From DATFTE01 sp963840665 (GTDB taxonomy: Bacteria > Acidobacteriota > Terriglobia > Terriglobales > Acidobacteriaceae): a stretch of 64,000 nt of DNA. The notes beneath the pieces were generated by a model that had not been told where the DNA came from, ran no database searches, and was given only the letters and a program-made list of their open reading frames with translations. The stretch is from positions 496,001-560,000 of the forward strand of contig CAWIZO010000011.1 in assembly GCA_963840665.1 (NCBI GenBank), in the 5' to 3' direction. Positions 1 to 9,030 of the stretch are shown piece by piece (within the stretch, counting starts at the first letter, position 1; every line of letters begins with the position of its first letter). Made by a program: the position numbers and the translations under genes.

Positions 1-590
1 GACATGTCGTCGAGTTGTTGTTTGGCGGCGTCAACCGCTTTCTGCTTGTCGTCGATCTGCTGTTTGTATTTCGCGTCTTCCTGATCCCAGCTACCGGCGT
101 TGCGGATGCGGTTGCCGGCATCGGCGTAGAAGGCGGCGGCGCGCAGGCGATATTCGCGCTGCAGAACATCGAGCTCACGGTTGAGCAGGTCGATCTTGTC
201 TTTCTGAGCGGAAATCTTGTTCTTCCACTCTTCGTTCATCTTTTTCTTTTGGGCTTCCCTGTCGTCGGAATCCGCGGGTTTCTGGGCGGCATCGCCGGAC
301 TGCGCTGCCGATTGCGCTTCAGACTTGGGCGCATTCGCGTCTTGCGTGGCATCAGCGGTCTTGTCGTCGCTCTTAGCGTCGGCGTCATCGGATGCGGGTG
401 CTTGGCCTACGACACTCAGCTTTTCTTCTTTGGGCAGGTTGTCGTTATCGAACTGCTTCGCTGTGGTCTTCTTGTCTTTGCGGGCGGCGCGGGCGTAATC
501 GCCGAGAGAGTCGGTGGACTGGGCTGAGGCGAGCGTTCCCGCCAGTGCGATCAGTACTGCTGCCAGCCAGATGTAAGTGATGCGCTTCAT
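1..590 (-). CDS. secreted coiled-coil protein, partial (runs off left edge)
   Basis: The frame opens with ATG at 590 and a clear signal peptide (MKRITYIWLAAVLIALAG, then cleavage near ASAQS) and stays open to the window edge, so the C-terminus is missing. After the signal comes a low-complexity Asp/Ala/Lys/Ser stretch of about 80 residues. A charged helix follows, likely a coiled coil, with the stretch LQREYRLRAAAFYADAGNRI and then many Lys, Gln and Asp residues. I recognise no catalytic domain. It lies 18 bases downstream of the PAS-domain gene on the same strand and could be its last cotranscribed partner. A periplasmic or envelope location is inferred from the signal peptide; the function is unknown. 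Confidence 0.75.
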   Translation of the reverse strand, partial: MKRITYIWLAAVLIALAGTLASAQSTDSLGDYARAARKDKKTTAKQFDNDNLPKEEKLSVVGQAPASDDADAKSDDKTADATQDANAPKSEAQSAAQSGDAAQKPADSDDREAQKKKMNEEWKNKISAQKDKIDLLNRELDVLQREYRLRAAAFYADAGNRIRNAGSWDQEDAKYKQQIDDKQKAVDAAKQQLDDM

Positions 591-608
591 GTGTGCTCCC
601 TTGGTGCT

Positions 609-1466
609 TTAATTTTGTGCGGCTGCCTTCGCCTTTGCTGCGGCGAGGAAGCCTCCTATCGTGTGATCAAGATGTGCCGCTTCGGCGGAGATGTCTGCAG
701 CCAGCTGCCGCGCCAGATCGTGATCGTGACTGGCGGCGAGTTGCTGCGCGTATCCCGCGATAGTGGTGAGCGAGTTACGCAGCTCGAGCGCCATCTCGGC
801 CGACATTTCTCCGCGCAGATCCTGTTGGCGGCGGATCTGCGCCAATTCTGTTTGATCGTTAATCAAGCATGCCGAGCCCAGAAACTCTCCGGTGGGAGAT
901 GGGACCGCGGTCAGCGTGACGTCGAGAATGCGTTCTTCTCCGGCGGGAGTGAGGTAGTGGGCTTCGAGGCGGCGGAACTGAACTTTTTCGCGCAGCGCGG
1001 ATTGCACGGCTCCGGCCAGCGATTGCGTGTTGGCGTCATGGGAGCGCAAGGCGGCGTCGCGGAACAGTTCCGCGGCGCTCATGCCAAGCGGGGAGGCAAA
1101 TCCTAGAATTTCCTTGGCGGCGGCGTTGGCCTGGCGGATGAGACCGTTGGAGGTGAAGAACAGAACTCCGCTGGAAAGGTTGGAGAGAATCGCGCCGCTG
1201 ATGTTCTCGGAAGTCTTCGCACGGCGTCGCTCCATTGCCTGCTCGCTCTGCAATTCGTGCTTCTGCTGCTTCAGTTGCTGAATGACCGCGTGATAGGTGT
1301 GCAGAGGGAGCGTCTCGATCGAGATGGGAGCGTCTTCGCCCGATGCGTCTTCGGTAAGGCTCTGGCGCATGCGACGGATGAAGAACAATCCCATGATGAA
1401 CGAAAACACGGCGGCGACCAGCACCAGTGCGGCACGCAGTACGACGGGGTTGGCCAGCATTCTCAT
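609..1466 (-). CDS. membrane-anchored PAS protein with degenerate histidine-kinase dimerisation helix
   Basis: A 285-residue protein. One transmembrane helix lies near residues 9-31, a charged linker with coiled-coil character at 35-90, a PAS-like sensor domain at about 90-205, and a HisKA-like helical hairpin at about 212-280. In an active kinase the helix carries His-Glu-Leu-Arg; here the matching stretch reads MALELRNSL, with Leu227 where the phospho-accepting His should be, and no ATP-binding domain follows. It therefore cannot autophosphorylate as a classical kinase and may instead be a sensor or dimerisation partner. The chosen ATG overlaps the preceding stop as ATGA, so it is probably translationally coupled to the prepilin-peptidase C-terminal fragment. 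An ATG four codons upstream is possible. Confidence 0.8.
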   Translation of the reverse strand: MRMLANPVVLRAALVLVAAVFSFIMGLFFIRRMRQSLTEDASGEDAPISIETLPLHTYHAVIQQLKQQKHELQSEQAMERRRAKTSENISGAILSNLSSGVLFFTSNGLIRQANAAAKEILGFASPLGMSAAELFRDAALRSHDANTQSLAGAVQSALREKVQFRRLEAHYLTPAGEERILDVTLTAVPSPTGEFLGSACLINDQTELAQIRRQQDLRGEMSAEMALELRNSLTTIAGYAQQLAASHDHDLARQLAADISAEAAHLDHTIGGFLAAAKAKAAAQN

Positions 1467-1621
1467 AGCAGCCCCCAATACCAGCGCAGGAATCCGTCAC
1501 CGAAGAAGAAAGCGAGCATGGCCATCGATCCCAGAAAGACGCCGAAGGGCATCTGATGGTGGCGAAGGGCAATGGCGGCCGAGGCCCATGCGCGGCGGCG
1601 AGCTTGTCGGCCCCGGTTCAT
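1463..1621 (-). CDS. C-terminal membrane segment of the prepilin peptidase, in a different frame
   Basis: A 52-codon frame starting 2 bases after the stop of the prepilin peptidase. It encodes a basic stretch, then HHQMPFGVFLGSMAMLAFFF and a short tail ending near RWYWGLL. Prepilin peptidases characteristically end with a Pro-Phe-Gly-(Pro/Val)-Phe-Leu membrane helix of this kind, so this is the missing end of the upstream gene displaced by one base. It has its own ATG and ends in an ATGA overlap with the PAS gene. Either the parent gene carries a frameshift (real or a sequencing error), or the enzyme is made as two chains. I favour the frameshift. Confidence 0.7.
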   Translation of the reverse strand: MNRGRQARRRAWASAAIALRHHQMPFGVFLGSMAMLAFFFGDGFLRWYWGLL

Positions 1622-1623
1622 GA

Positions 1624-2388
1624 TTACGAGACGATGCGGCGGCGGGTGCGCTTCATCCAGACGATGAGGACGGTAGAGAGTCCAAAGATCGATCCGGCGA
1701 TCGAGGCGGTGAAGATGGTGAAAATAGTCAGCTTGATGCCGAGAAATGCGCCAACCATCGCCATGAGCTTGACGTCTCCGAAGCCCATGCCTTCGACTCC
1801 GCGGGCGCGCAGGTAGATGGCGCCAGCACCGTAGATGAAAGCGGATCCGACCACGGCACCTAGTATCGAATCACAAAGAGAAAGCAAGTGCGCCGTCAAG
1901 CCGGAGTCGACCGGAAGCGAAACCAATCCTGGCAACAGTTGCGACGCGAGATCGTTGACTGGGACGAAGAGACTGAAGACGAGTCCGAGCGCGAGGCCGG
2001 GAAGCGTCATTTTGTCAGGCAGCAGAAACATTTCCGCGTCAGTGAAGATCAGCCCCAGCAGCAGAAATCCGAAGACGCAATATTTCAGCGTGGCGAGCGT
2101 GAGTCCGAAATGCCAGTAGCAGGCAAGGAAGAGGAGTCCAGTAAGAAGCTCGACCACCAGATAGCGCGGCGAGATGGGAGCTTTGCAATCACGGCAGCGG
2201 CCGCGGAGGAAGAGCCATCCGAGGACGGGGATGTTGTCGTAGAAGCGAATCGGTTTCTTGCAGTTGGGGCAAGCCGAGCCGGGACGCACCACCGAAAGAT
2301 CGCGTGGCAGGCGATAGACACAAACATTCAAGAAGCTGCCGAAGGCCAGCCCCAGGACAAAAATCGACACTGCTAAGACAGGGTCCAT
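1624..2388 (-). CDS. type IV prepilin peptidase / N-methyltransferase, C-terminally truncated
   Basis: An integral inner-membrane aspartic protease that cleaves the leader of type IV prepilins and pseudopilins and usually N-methylates the new end. The N-terminus has the family start (FGSFLNVCVYRLPR), then the cytosolic zinc-binding pair CPNCKKPI and CRDCKAPI. Both catalytic aspartate motifs are present: FTDAEMFLLPD, and GFGDVK near the C-terminus. At 254 residues it stops before the last family helix, which is found in another frame directly downstream (1463-1621). No pilin genes lie nearby, so the substrate is not shown. The gene heads a minus-strand group with the PAS protein and a secreted coiled-coil protein. 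Confidence 0.88.
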   Translation of the reverse strand: MDPVLAVSIFVLGLAFGSFLNVCVYRLPRDLSVVRPGSACPNCKKPIRFYDNIPVLGWLFLRGRCRDCKAPISPRYLVVELLTGLLFLACYWHFGLTLATLKYCVFGFLLLGLIFTDAEMFLLPDKMTLPGLALGLVFSLFVPVNDLASQLLPGLVSLPVDSGLTAHLLSLCDSILGAVVGSAFIYGAGAIYLRARGVEGMGFGDVKLMAMVGAFLGIKLTIFTIFTASIAGSIFGLSTVLIVWMKRTRRRIVS

Positions 2389-2757
2389 CGATTTCCTAGT
2401 TGGAGGATTCGAGCTGATTATACGGTGGTTGGTGACCTGGGACTAAGGTACGAAAGGCACTGTACGCGGGGACATGGGGTTGTCAAGTGATTGTGAGATT
2501 GGGGGTTAGCGTTTTTAGTACCGAGTACCGAGTACCGAGTACCACGAGTACCGAGTACCCAGTACCCAGTAGTCCTCTCCAGTGGTTGTGGGTTGCTGGA
2601 AGTGCGACCAGCGGTGCGGCGAAACGGAGTATCCGAAGTGTGTCCAGTGTTTGAAGTAAGACTCGAAGAAGCACGCCTCTTCCGGAGCAGCCCAAAGCGA
2701 AGGGCCACGCTGCTTATCGCAGTACAATTCTCGATGTTTCGATCGAAGGGAGCAATG
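2389..2757. other. 369-base divergent intergenic region
   Basis: This separates the minus-strand prepilin peptidase from the plus-strand TPR gene, so it should hold both promoters. The main visible structure is the seven-base repeat tract at 2517-2571. An AAGGGAG ribosome-binding site lies just before the TPR gene. I see no convincing small gene or RNA. Confidence 0.5.
2517..2571. repeat. heptamer tract AGTACCG/AGTACCC
   Basis: Seven near-perfect copies of a seven-base unit (AGTACCG, AGTACCC or AGTACCA), interrupted once by a two-base slip after the fourth copy, plus a degenerate end. The same unit recurs at 12157-12180. It lies between divergent genes. Confidence 0.9.
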
Positions 2758-4388
2758 ATGCGAATACGTTTCACGTTGTTGGTCGCGACGATTATGCTTC
2801 TAGCTCCGAACCTGGGCGCGCAGAATGACCGTCACCACACTTCGGCTGAAACTCTGGGGAGTGTGACGTTTACCACCTCGTGCAGCGGTACTGTTCAACC
2901 TCAATTCAATCGTGCCATCGCTCTGATGCACTCGTTTCAATTCTCGAACGCGATTGATGGATTCAATGCCATCCTCGTCACCGAGCCCTCCTGTTCGATC
3001 GCGTATTGGGGAATCGCGCTCAGCCATTGGGGAAATCCTTTTGGCGCAGGCCTCAAGTCCGCGGCGCAACTGGAGCAGGGGCTCAAAGCCGTGAAGCAAG
3101 CGCGAGATACACCTCCGAAGACTGAGCGTGAGCGCGCCTATGTCGAGGCGGTCGCGCACCTCTTTACTGACACCGCGAACGTCGATCAGCGTTCACGGGC
3201 GTTGGCGTATGAAAGCGCAATGTCAACCCTGAGTGCCGCTCACCCGGAGGATACCGAAGCAGCCATCTTCTATGCGTTGGCTCTGGCAGCCGCGGCGGAT
3301 CCGGCCGATAAGACGTATGCGAAGCAACTCAAGGCCGGGGCGATCTTGGAAGGTTTGTTTGCGCAGTATCCGAATCATCCGGGGTTAGCTCACTACATCA
3401 TTCACGCTTACGATGTTCCTCCGCTGGCGGCGCGGGCGATCGGAGCCGCACAGCGCTATAGCGAGATTGCGCCTTCAACGCCGCACGCGTTGCATATGCC
3501 CTCGCATACGTTTACCCGAGTCGGTGACTGGCAAGACTCCATCGACGCCAACCTTGCCGCTACGGCTGCGGCACGAAGCGCGGGTCAGACGCCCGGAAGA
3601 GTTGCACGCCACTGACTACATGGTCTACGCCTACTTGCAGACCGCACAGGACAACGCCGCGAAGCATCTGGTGGAATCGTCCGTTCAGAGTTTCGCCCGC
3701 TTCGATCCGGCATCTGCGAACACGGGGGCAGCGCAGCCCGGCTACGGCATACTTTGCGCGCGCGGCGATTCCTGCTCGATATTGTCTGGAGCGGAAGGCA
3801 TGGTCCGATGCGGCGAAGCTGGAGCCGCTGTCCAGCCCGTTCCCCTACACCGATGCCATCACCTACTTTGCCCGGGGGCTGGCGGCTGCGCATCTCAAGG
3901 ATCGTGCCGCCGCGGTCGCGGCCATCGATTCCTTAGAGCAGATGCGCGACAAGCTGACGAAGATGAAAGAGGTCTATTGGGCCAACCAGGTAGATATTCA
4001 GCGACAGGAAGTATCGGCATGGCTGGCCTTTGCGGACGGCAAGAGCCAGGAGGCTGTTACCGCAATGCGCGCGGCGGCGGAACAGGAAGACAAGACCGAG
4101 AAGAGCGTTGTTACTCCGGGGCCACTGGCTCCCGCGCGCGAACTGCTGGCGGAGCTACTGCTTGATTTGAATCGTCCTGCGGAAGCTCTCAAGGAATTTG
4201 CAGCGACGCTGACCAAGGAGCCGAATCGCTTTCGCTCCCTTTACGGGGCTGGGGAAGCGGCCAAGCTGGCTGGCGATCGGTCGACGGCGCAGACCTATTT
4301 CCAAAAGTTGCTGACGGTTGCGGAGCGGGCCGACAAGCCTGAGCGCCAGGAAATGGCCGAGGCGCGGGTTGGAGCGCAACCGTTCTAG
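2758..4388 (+). pseudogene. secreted tetratricopeptide-repeat protein broken by two frameshifts
   Basis: The protein starts with a signal peptide (MRIRFTLLVATIMLLAPNLG) after an AAGGGAG ribosome site. It continues as a helical-repeat protein with the stretch NAIDGFNAILVTEPSCSIAY and many Ala-rich TPR-like helices. The first frame stops at 3615. The homologous sequence continues in a second frame (PEELHATDYMVYAYLQTAQD, about 3593-3720) and then in a third (ATAYFARAAIPARYCLERKA, from 3741) to the stop at 4388. Read through, the product would be about 540 residues. All three pieces keep coding character, so the lesions are recent or are sequencing errors. I recognise no catalytic domain; a secreted scaffold role is a guess. 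Confidence 0.8.
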
Positions 4389-4601
4389 AGAAACCCATTA
4401 CAAAACCGAGAGGGAAGGGTCTGTGGAATGTCACACTTCGAAAGAGCGCGAAACGTGGGTCACACCCGTCTAATTCCACCGGATACTCGATATGCTACCA
4501 ACACGCAAAACCTTGCACATTGACGTCCGGCGGGGACGGTACCATAATGCTTGCGACTTAGGGTTGTGCCCTTCCTTGCCGTCATTCGGAGGCGGCTGCC
4601 T

Positions 4602-5507
4602 ATGGATTCTCGGTGCGTTGCCTTCGCTATCCTCCTGTCGTTCGCCGCCCTAACCCAAGCCCAATCGAACATCGGCACTTTGACCTCGACGCATATGTCG
4701 AACGTGAAGACCATTAGTGTGACCTTCACTACCATCGACGTTCCAGGGGCCGGGGTGACTGGCGTTTATGGGATCAACTCGGCGGGCGACATGGTCGGAT
4801 ACTACGGCACTGACAGCAACGATCCAAACAAGCACGGATTTCTCCTCAGTGGCGGGAACTTTACCTACCTGGATTATCCCGGCGCATATGCCACGTTCGC
4901 TTACGGCATCAATGACTCCGGCACCATCGTCGGCAGTGCCGAGTTTCAGGGCGGGCTAACCGCAATTGGATTCACTTACGACGGCTCGGTGTATACCGCG
5001 ATCCGCGATGGAAGCAACGGGACTACGATTACTTATGGAATCAGCAATTCGGGATTGATTGCCGGTGGCGCTGGAACTGCGTATACCACTAAGGGTATCG
5101 AAACACTTGGGGGTAAGTTTAAGGCCTTGACAGTGCCTGGAACCTTCACCTATGTTTTTGCCTCAGGTGTAAACAAGGCTGGGGCAGTTGTAGGTTGGGC
5201 CGACGCGAATGGCTTCCTATGCCGGAAAGGCGTCTGTCAAATTGTGAATGTCCCCGGCGCGATTGAGACCGCCAATCGTGGGATCGATGACGCTGGGATC
5301 ATAGTGGGTTGGTACGGATCTTCTTCGTGCGTATGCGCGTTTGCGATGAAGAACGGAAAATACTTTTCCTTTTCCTTCCCCGGTGCCGCCGCGACTGCTG
5401 CGGCTGCGATCAACTCATTAGGCCAAATTGTCGGGCAGTACACATTCGACTACCAGACGTATCACGGTTTCATTACCAATCCGATCGCAGCTGGAGATTT
5501 TCAGTAA
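4602..5507 (+). CDS. secreted HAF-repeat protein
   Basis: A 301-residue exported protein. The ATG follows GGAGG at a good distance and starts a signal peptide (MDSRCVAFAILLSFAALTQA). The mature part is built from at least six copies of a motif of the form Gly-Ile-Asn-x-x-Gly-x-Ile-Val-Gly-x-Tyr (for example VYGINSAGDMVGYY, AYGINDSGTIVGS and AAINSLGQIVGQY), spaced about 40-50 residues apart with intervening aromatic beta strands. This is the pattern of the HAF family of extracellular repeat proteins, probably a beta-propeller-like fold. Its biological role is not known. It ends at a strong hairpin shared with the convergent gene. Confidence 0.82.
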   Translation: MDSRCVAFAILLSFAALTQAQSNIGTLTSTHMSNVKTISVTFTTIDVPGAGVTGVYGINSAGDMVGYYGTDSNDPNKHGFLLSGGNFTYLDYPGAYATFAYGINDSGTIVGSAEFQGGLTAIGFTYDGSVYTAIRDGSNGTTITYGISNSGLIAGGAGTAYTTKGIETLGGKFKALTVPGTFTYVFASGVNKAGAVVGWADANGFLCRKGVCQIVNVPGAIETANRGIDDAGIIVGWYGSSSCVCAFAMKNGKYFSFSFPGAAATAAAAINSLGQIVGQYTFDYQTYHGFITNPIAAGDFQ

Positions 5508-5537
5508 TCGTTGTGGTTTTCAGACCAAAGCGGAGTT

Positions 5538-5579
5538 GAGTTGCGGGCGGATGCAGACCACTCTGCATCCGCCCAACTC
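5538..5579. terminator. bidirectional hairpin between convergent genes
   Basis: A long stem GGGCGGATGCAGA pairs with TCTGCATCCGCCC around a four-base loop, extended at the base by GAGTT/AACTC. It lies between the HAF-repeat gene and the convergent SGNH-like gene. There is no strong T-run, so termination is inferred from position and stem strength. Confidence 0.65.
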
Positions 5580-5586
5580 CCAGCTT

Positions 5587-7068
5587 CTAGTCCCCTATCC
5601 AGGGCGTAATCCATTGTGAGGTCTTGATGAAATTCACCAAGAGATTCGATACCTTGTTGACTCCCTGCCCAGTGGGGTGAGTGTAGTCTCCCCAATAATC
5701 TGTGGGGTCGTTCACGTCACCGAACAGAACGTCTCGCTGAGTTTGAGGACAGAATTGGTCACCCTGGCCATTACACCAGTTCAGCAAGTCAAATTGTCGT
5801 TGGTGCTCCCCGTACGCCCACAAGTACGGCCCCCAGTCGAACCAAGGAGCCGTAGTGTAATCCACCTCTCCTGAGTATGTGTCGCTGGGAGTCGTAATCC
5901 CGCCCACCTGTCGAATCTGTGCCGTGATTATGCGCTGCACGCCAAAACCCCATTCATACGCAAACGGCTCCGGGTTCAAACACGTGTTGCCATTGGCGGT
6001 AGCGTTGGCATAACCGCCGTAAGTTCGGCTGGTAACAAACACTTGCTTCAGATTGGGATAGCGAGGTACCCCGGTGGAATGGTGCTGGGCATCAAGCTTG
6101 CAGCATTTCAGATAGCGCATGATGTTCCCAAGATAAGTCTCCGCCTGATATGCGTCCGGCAGCGTGCTGGTGGGACAAAAATTGTGCTGCAAGTCGCATG
6201 TGGGGAAACTATCTCCCGACTTGACGAAGACGGCCTGCACCTGGGCCTCGGTGTATCCATTAGTATGCAAATCGTCGGCAACGCGATAGTAATTGCACTC
6301 TGGGTCATTGCTGGTGAAGCGGTCATAGTCGCAGTCGTTCGACCAGTAATACCCAGCGCTCGTGGGGTCCCATTTGTCCAAAGTTTGCGCACCTAGTGCG
6401 CCATCGAAGACGACCACGCTCGGGCCTACAAGGGACGACCCTACAGGCGGGTAGACTTGGCGAATGAAGGACATCTGATCGTATCCGTCTGAAACGCCAT
6501 TGCGAAAGGCGACGTTATAGGGTGGGACGGCGTCAGGATTTCCTAGATTGGGGCACTTGGTAGCACAGGCCTGACCTGCCAGTTGTGGCAGGTTATGTTG
6601 GTTTCTGGTTGCATCCCACGCATCAACGTGGCCGCCACAGATTTCGACATCACAGTTGGAGAAACCTATGAACAGGAAAATGATCCTTGGAGTGGATAGA
6701 TCGGCACAACCTACGTTGCCGGGTGTGGCTCCACTGGCGCATAGTGGCTGAATCTGTCCGGCAAGGGTCACTCCTTGATTGTAGTGAGCGAGCGCGGCAC
6801 CAGAGCCCGAAGTACGCTCGTCGGTGACACCGAAAGTGCCGTACAAGCTCTCGATTTCACCGGTGGACGCATAAAACGAAGTCGTGGACCCGTCCACCAA
6901 GGGGACAGGAGTAACTGTACCGAACGGCGTCGGACTCGCACATGCGCTACCGCTATAGACAAAGCCGGGAGGCATGGGAGCGTCCGCACACGGTGCTTGG
7001 GCAGCGGAATTGGGTGTGGCAATGGCGGCTAGGAACAATAGGGGGAATACCAGACGCAGGCACTTCAT
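5587..7068 (-). CDS. large secreted protein, possibly SGNH-hydrolase-like
   Basis: A 493-residue exported protein. The start follows AGGAAG and opens a signal peptide (MKCLRLVFPLLFLAAIATPN). The mature region is rich in Cys, Tyr, Trp and Asp. Two pieces resemble SGNH-hydrolase blocks: an early strand-turn IIFLFIGFSNCDVE, where the nucleophile would be the Ser, and a late WGDYTHPTGQGVNKVSNLL, which has the Asp-x-x-His-Pro arrangement of the last block. The middle is unfamiliar and the many cysteines suggest disulfides. The hydrolase call is a pattern-based inference; the substrate cannot be read. It stands alone with a terminator hairpin behind it. Confidence 0.7.
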   Translation of the reverse strand: MKCLRLVFPLLFLAAIATPNSAAQAPCADAPMPPGFVYSGSACASPTPFGTVTPVPLVDGSTTSFYASTGEIESLYGTFGVTDERTSGSGAALAHYNQGVTLAGQIQPLCASGATPGNVGCADLSTPRIIFLFIGFSNCDVEICGGHVDAWDATRNQHNLPQLAGQACATKCPNLGNPDAVPPYNVAFRNGVSDGYDQMSFIRQVYPPVGSSLVGPSVVVFDGALGAQTLDKWDPTSAGYYWSNDCDYDRFTSNDPECNYYRVADDLHTNGYTEAQVQAVFVKSGDSFPTCDLQHNFCPTSTLPDAYQAETYLGNIMRYLKCCKLDAQHHSTGVPRYPNLKQVFVTSRTYGGYANATANGNTCLNPEPFAYEWGFGVQRIITAQIRQVGGITTPSDTYSGEVDYTTAPWFDWGPYLWAYGEHQRQFDLLNWCNGQGDQFCPQTQRDVLFGDVNDPTDYWGDYTHPTGQGVNKVSNLLVNFIKTSQWITPWIGD

Positions 7069-7397
7069 GGCAGCTTCCTTTCTTGGAGTGGTGGCGAACG
7101 GGGGAGGTTGTCGCTGGGGACAATTCCGTTCGCCGAACGCGCCACAGCGGGGGAAAGTTGTGAACTGGAAAGGGGCCGTTCGATGCGCGCGCAACTATAA
7201 CTCACTTACACTGCTTGTCAAGGAATTCCAAAATCCAGACATTACTCTGCTGCGTTCACGTCTTTAGCCCGCTTAGTTTTCATAACTTGGGTTTCGGCAT
7301 CCACGGGATAGGTCCCAGATCAACACCAAAGCAGGTTCCGGGGCGATCCCGCGCTCCTCTCAAGCTAGCGGCATGACTAAGTTCGCGTCTGCCGGGG
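7069..7397. other. 329-base intergenic region
   Basis: This lies between the sensor kinase and the SGNH-like gene, both on the minus strand. It must carry the promoter of the latter. I see no repeat array, RNA or convincing short gene in it. Confidence 0.4.
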
Positions 7398-8849
7398 TTA
7401 CGAGGCGCGGGCGGCTTTGGCGTCGGAGGCTGCTCCGGTGAGAGTGACAGAAAAAATGGTGCCGCTGCTATTTCCTCGGTTGATGCGGGTGCGGAAGCGG
7501 ATGTGGCCTCCGTGTTTTTGGGCGATGCCTTGAGAGAACCAGAGGCCGAGGCCGGTGCCGAATTCCTGTTTGGTGGTGAAGAAAGGCTCGAAGATGCGGG
7601 CAGCCGCGTCAGGGGGGATGCCCGCGCCGTTGTCAGCGATCGTGACACTCACAGCATTTCGGGCGTTCTGGTGTGATCGGCGTACGCGCACCCAGAGGCG
7701 GCCTCCGTCCTTCATAGCATCGACCGCGTTGATGATCAGGTTCGCGAAAAGCTGGCGAAGTTCACCCGGGAATCCGGTAATCTTTGCGCCGGTGGCGTAG
7801 CGTTTTTCGACCTGGATGTGTTTGTCCTGGAGGCGGCGTTGGTAGAGCTGCAAAACTTGATCGAGAATTTCCTCAAGATTGACCTGGGCAGGTGAGGAAG
7901 TTTCGCGCACGAATCCTAGCGTTTGATGAGCGAACTCGGCTACGCGCTCGACTTCCTTCTCGGCTTGGTCCAGGTACTCGTTTTGGCGGAGCGGGTCGCG
8001 GCGTGCCAGATAAAGCAGATTGGTGATGGCCTCGAGCGGATTGTTGATCTCGTGGGCGACGACGGCGGCGAGGCGTCCGGCAGTGGCGAGTTTTTCGTTG
8101 CGGCGCAAGGCCTCTTCGGCGCGGGTTTGCGCGGTGACGTCACGGGCGATGCCGGAGTGTCCGACGATCTCACCCTTGCGGTTTCGAAGCGGGGAGATGG
8201 AGAGAAGCACAATGACACGAGTGCCATCTTTGCGCAGGCGTTCGGTGTGAAAGCTGAGAATCTGCTGTCCCTGGTTGAGGCGATCGGTGTTGCGGTCGAC
8301 CTCGGCGATTTTTTCCGCGGGAGCTACCAACGAAATGTGATGGCCGACGGCTTCTTCGGCGGTGTAGCCGTAAAGACTTTCGGCGCCGCGGTTCCACGTG
8401 GTGATCACCCCTTCGGGAGTGGCGCTGAAGATGGCGTCGGCCGACGATTCGACGATGGCGGCCATGCGTCCGCGGACCTCGTCTGCGCGAGTTTCGGCAA
8501 GCTTGCGCTGGCGAGCGAGGCCGGCGGTCATCACGGAGATCACAACAAAAATCAGCAGGCGTTCGATGTCATTAGCGGAGAGAGTAAAGCTGAAGCGCGG
8601 CGCGAAAGTGAAGTAGTCGAGGGCGAGGACGGAGGCAATGGTGCAGACGACCGAGGGTCCGAAGCCGAAGACGCGTGCCGTGACAATGACCGCAGCCAGG
8701 AAGACGACGAAGGGGTCCTGGTGCATGACCGGCCACAGAAACCAGGCCCAGAGAGCAATGGCGGTGGTTCCGAGAGCTCCGGCGTAGCGCAGACGCCAGT
8801 CCCAGTATCGAAGTTGTTGGGTGGAGTCCGGGCTGTGGTCGCTGGGCAT
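7398..8849 (-). CDS. PAS-domain sensor histidine kinase with KdpD-like membrane region
   Basis: A 483-residue complete kinase. Four closely spaced hydrophobic helices (about residues 22-112) resemble the DUF4118 membrane module of KdpD-type sensors. A PAS domain follows (about 128-245, containing ADAIFSATPEGVITTWNRGA). The dimerisation helix has the phospho-acceptor His266 in VVAHEINNPLEAI. The ATPase domain shows the N box (NLIINAVDAMKDGG), the G1 box (ADNGAGIP) and the G2 box (GTGLGLWFS). All catalytic motifs are intact. No response regulator is adjacent, so the partner and signal are unknown. Confidence 0.93.
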   Translation of the reverse strand: MPSDHSPDSTQQLRYWDWRLRYAGALGTTAIALWAWFLWPVMHQDPFVVFLAAVIVTARVFGFGPSVVCTIASVLALDYFTFAPRFSFTLSANDIERLLIFVVISVMTAGLARQRKLAETRADEVRGRMAAIVESSADAIFSATPEGVITTWNRGAESLYGYTAEEAVGHHISLVAPAEKIAEVDRNTDRLNQGQQILSFHTERLRKDGTRVIVLLSISPLRNRKGEIVGHSGIARDVTAQTRAEEALRRNEKLATAGRLAAVVAHEINNPLEAITNLLYLARRDPLRQNEYLDQAEKEVERVAEFAHQTLGFVRETSSPAQVNLEEILDQVLQLYQRRLQDKHIQVEKRYATGAKITGFPGELRQLFANLIINAVDAMKDGGRLWVRVRRSHQNARNAVSVTIADNGAGIPPDAAARIFEPFFTTKQEFGTGLGLWFSQGIAQKHGGHIRFRTRINRGNSSGTIFSVTLTGAASDAKAARAS

Positions 8850-8984
8850 GTCGGACTACGGGACAGAAGTGACGGCGGTTCGCGGGAAGAAGCAGCGGCT
8901 CCCCAAGCCCGCCGCAATCAGATCACTGTAGCAGGGTGGATTCGCGCTGGCAATTTTGCGGCGGACGTCGGACCTCAGAAGACT

Positions 8985-9013
8985 ACGGGGCGCGTTTGCG
9001 TGCCGCGCCCCGT
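8985..9013. terminator. 10-bp perfect hairpin after the cytochrome c gene
   Basis: ACGGGGCGCG pairs with CGCGCCCCGT around a nine-base loop. It lies just downstream of the minus-strand cytochrome c gene and upstream of the kinase gene. No T-run follows, so it may act as a terminator or as an mRNA-stabilising stem. Confidence 0.45.
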
Positions 9014-9030
9014 GGGGAGGACTGCTGAGA

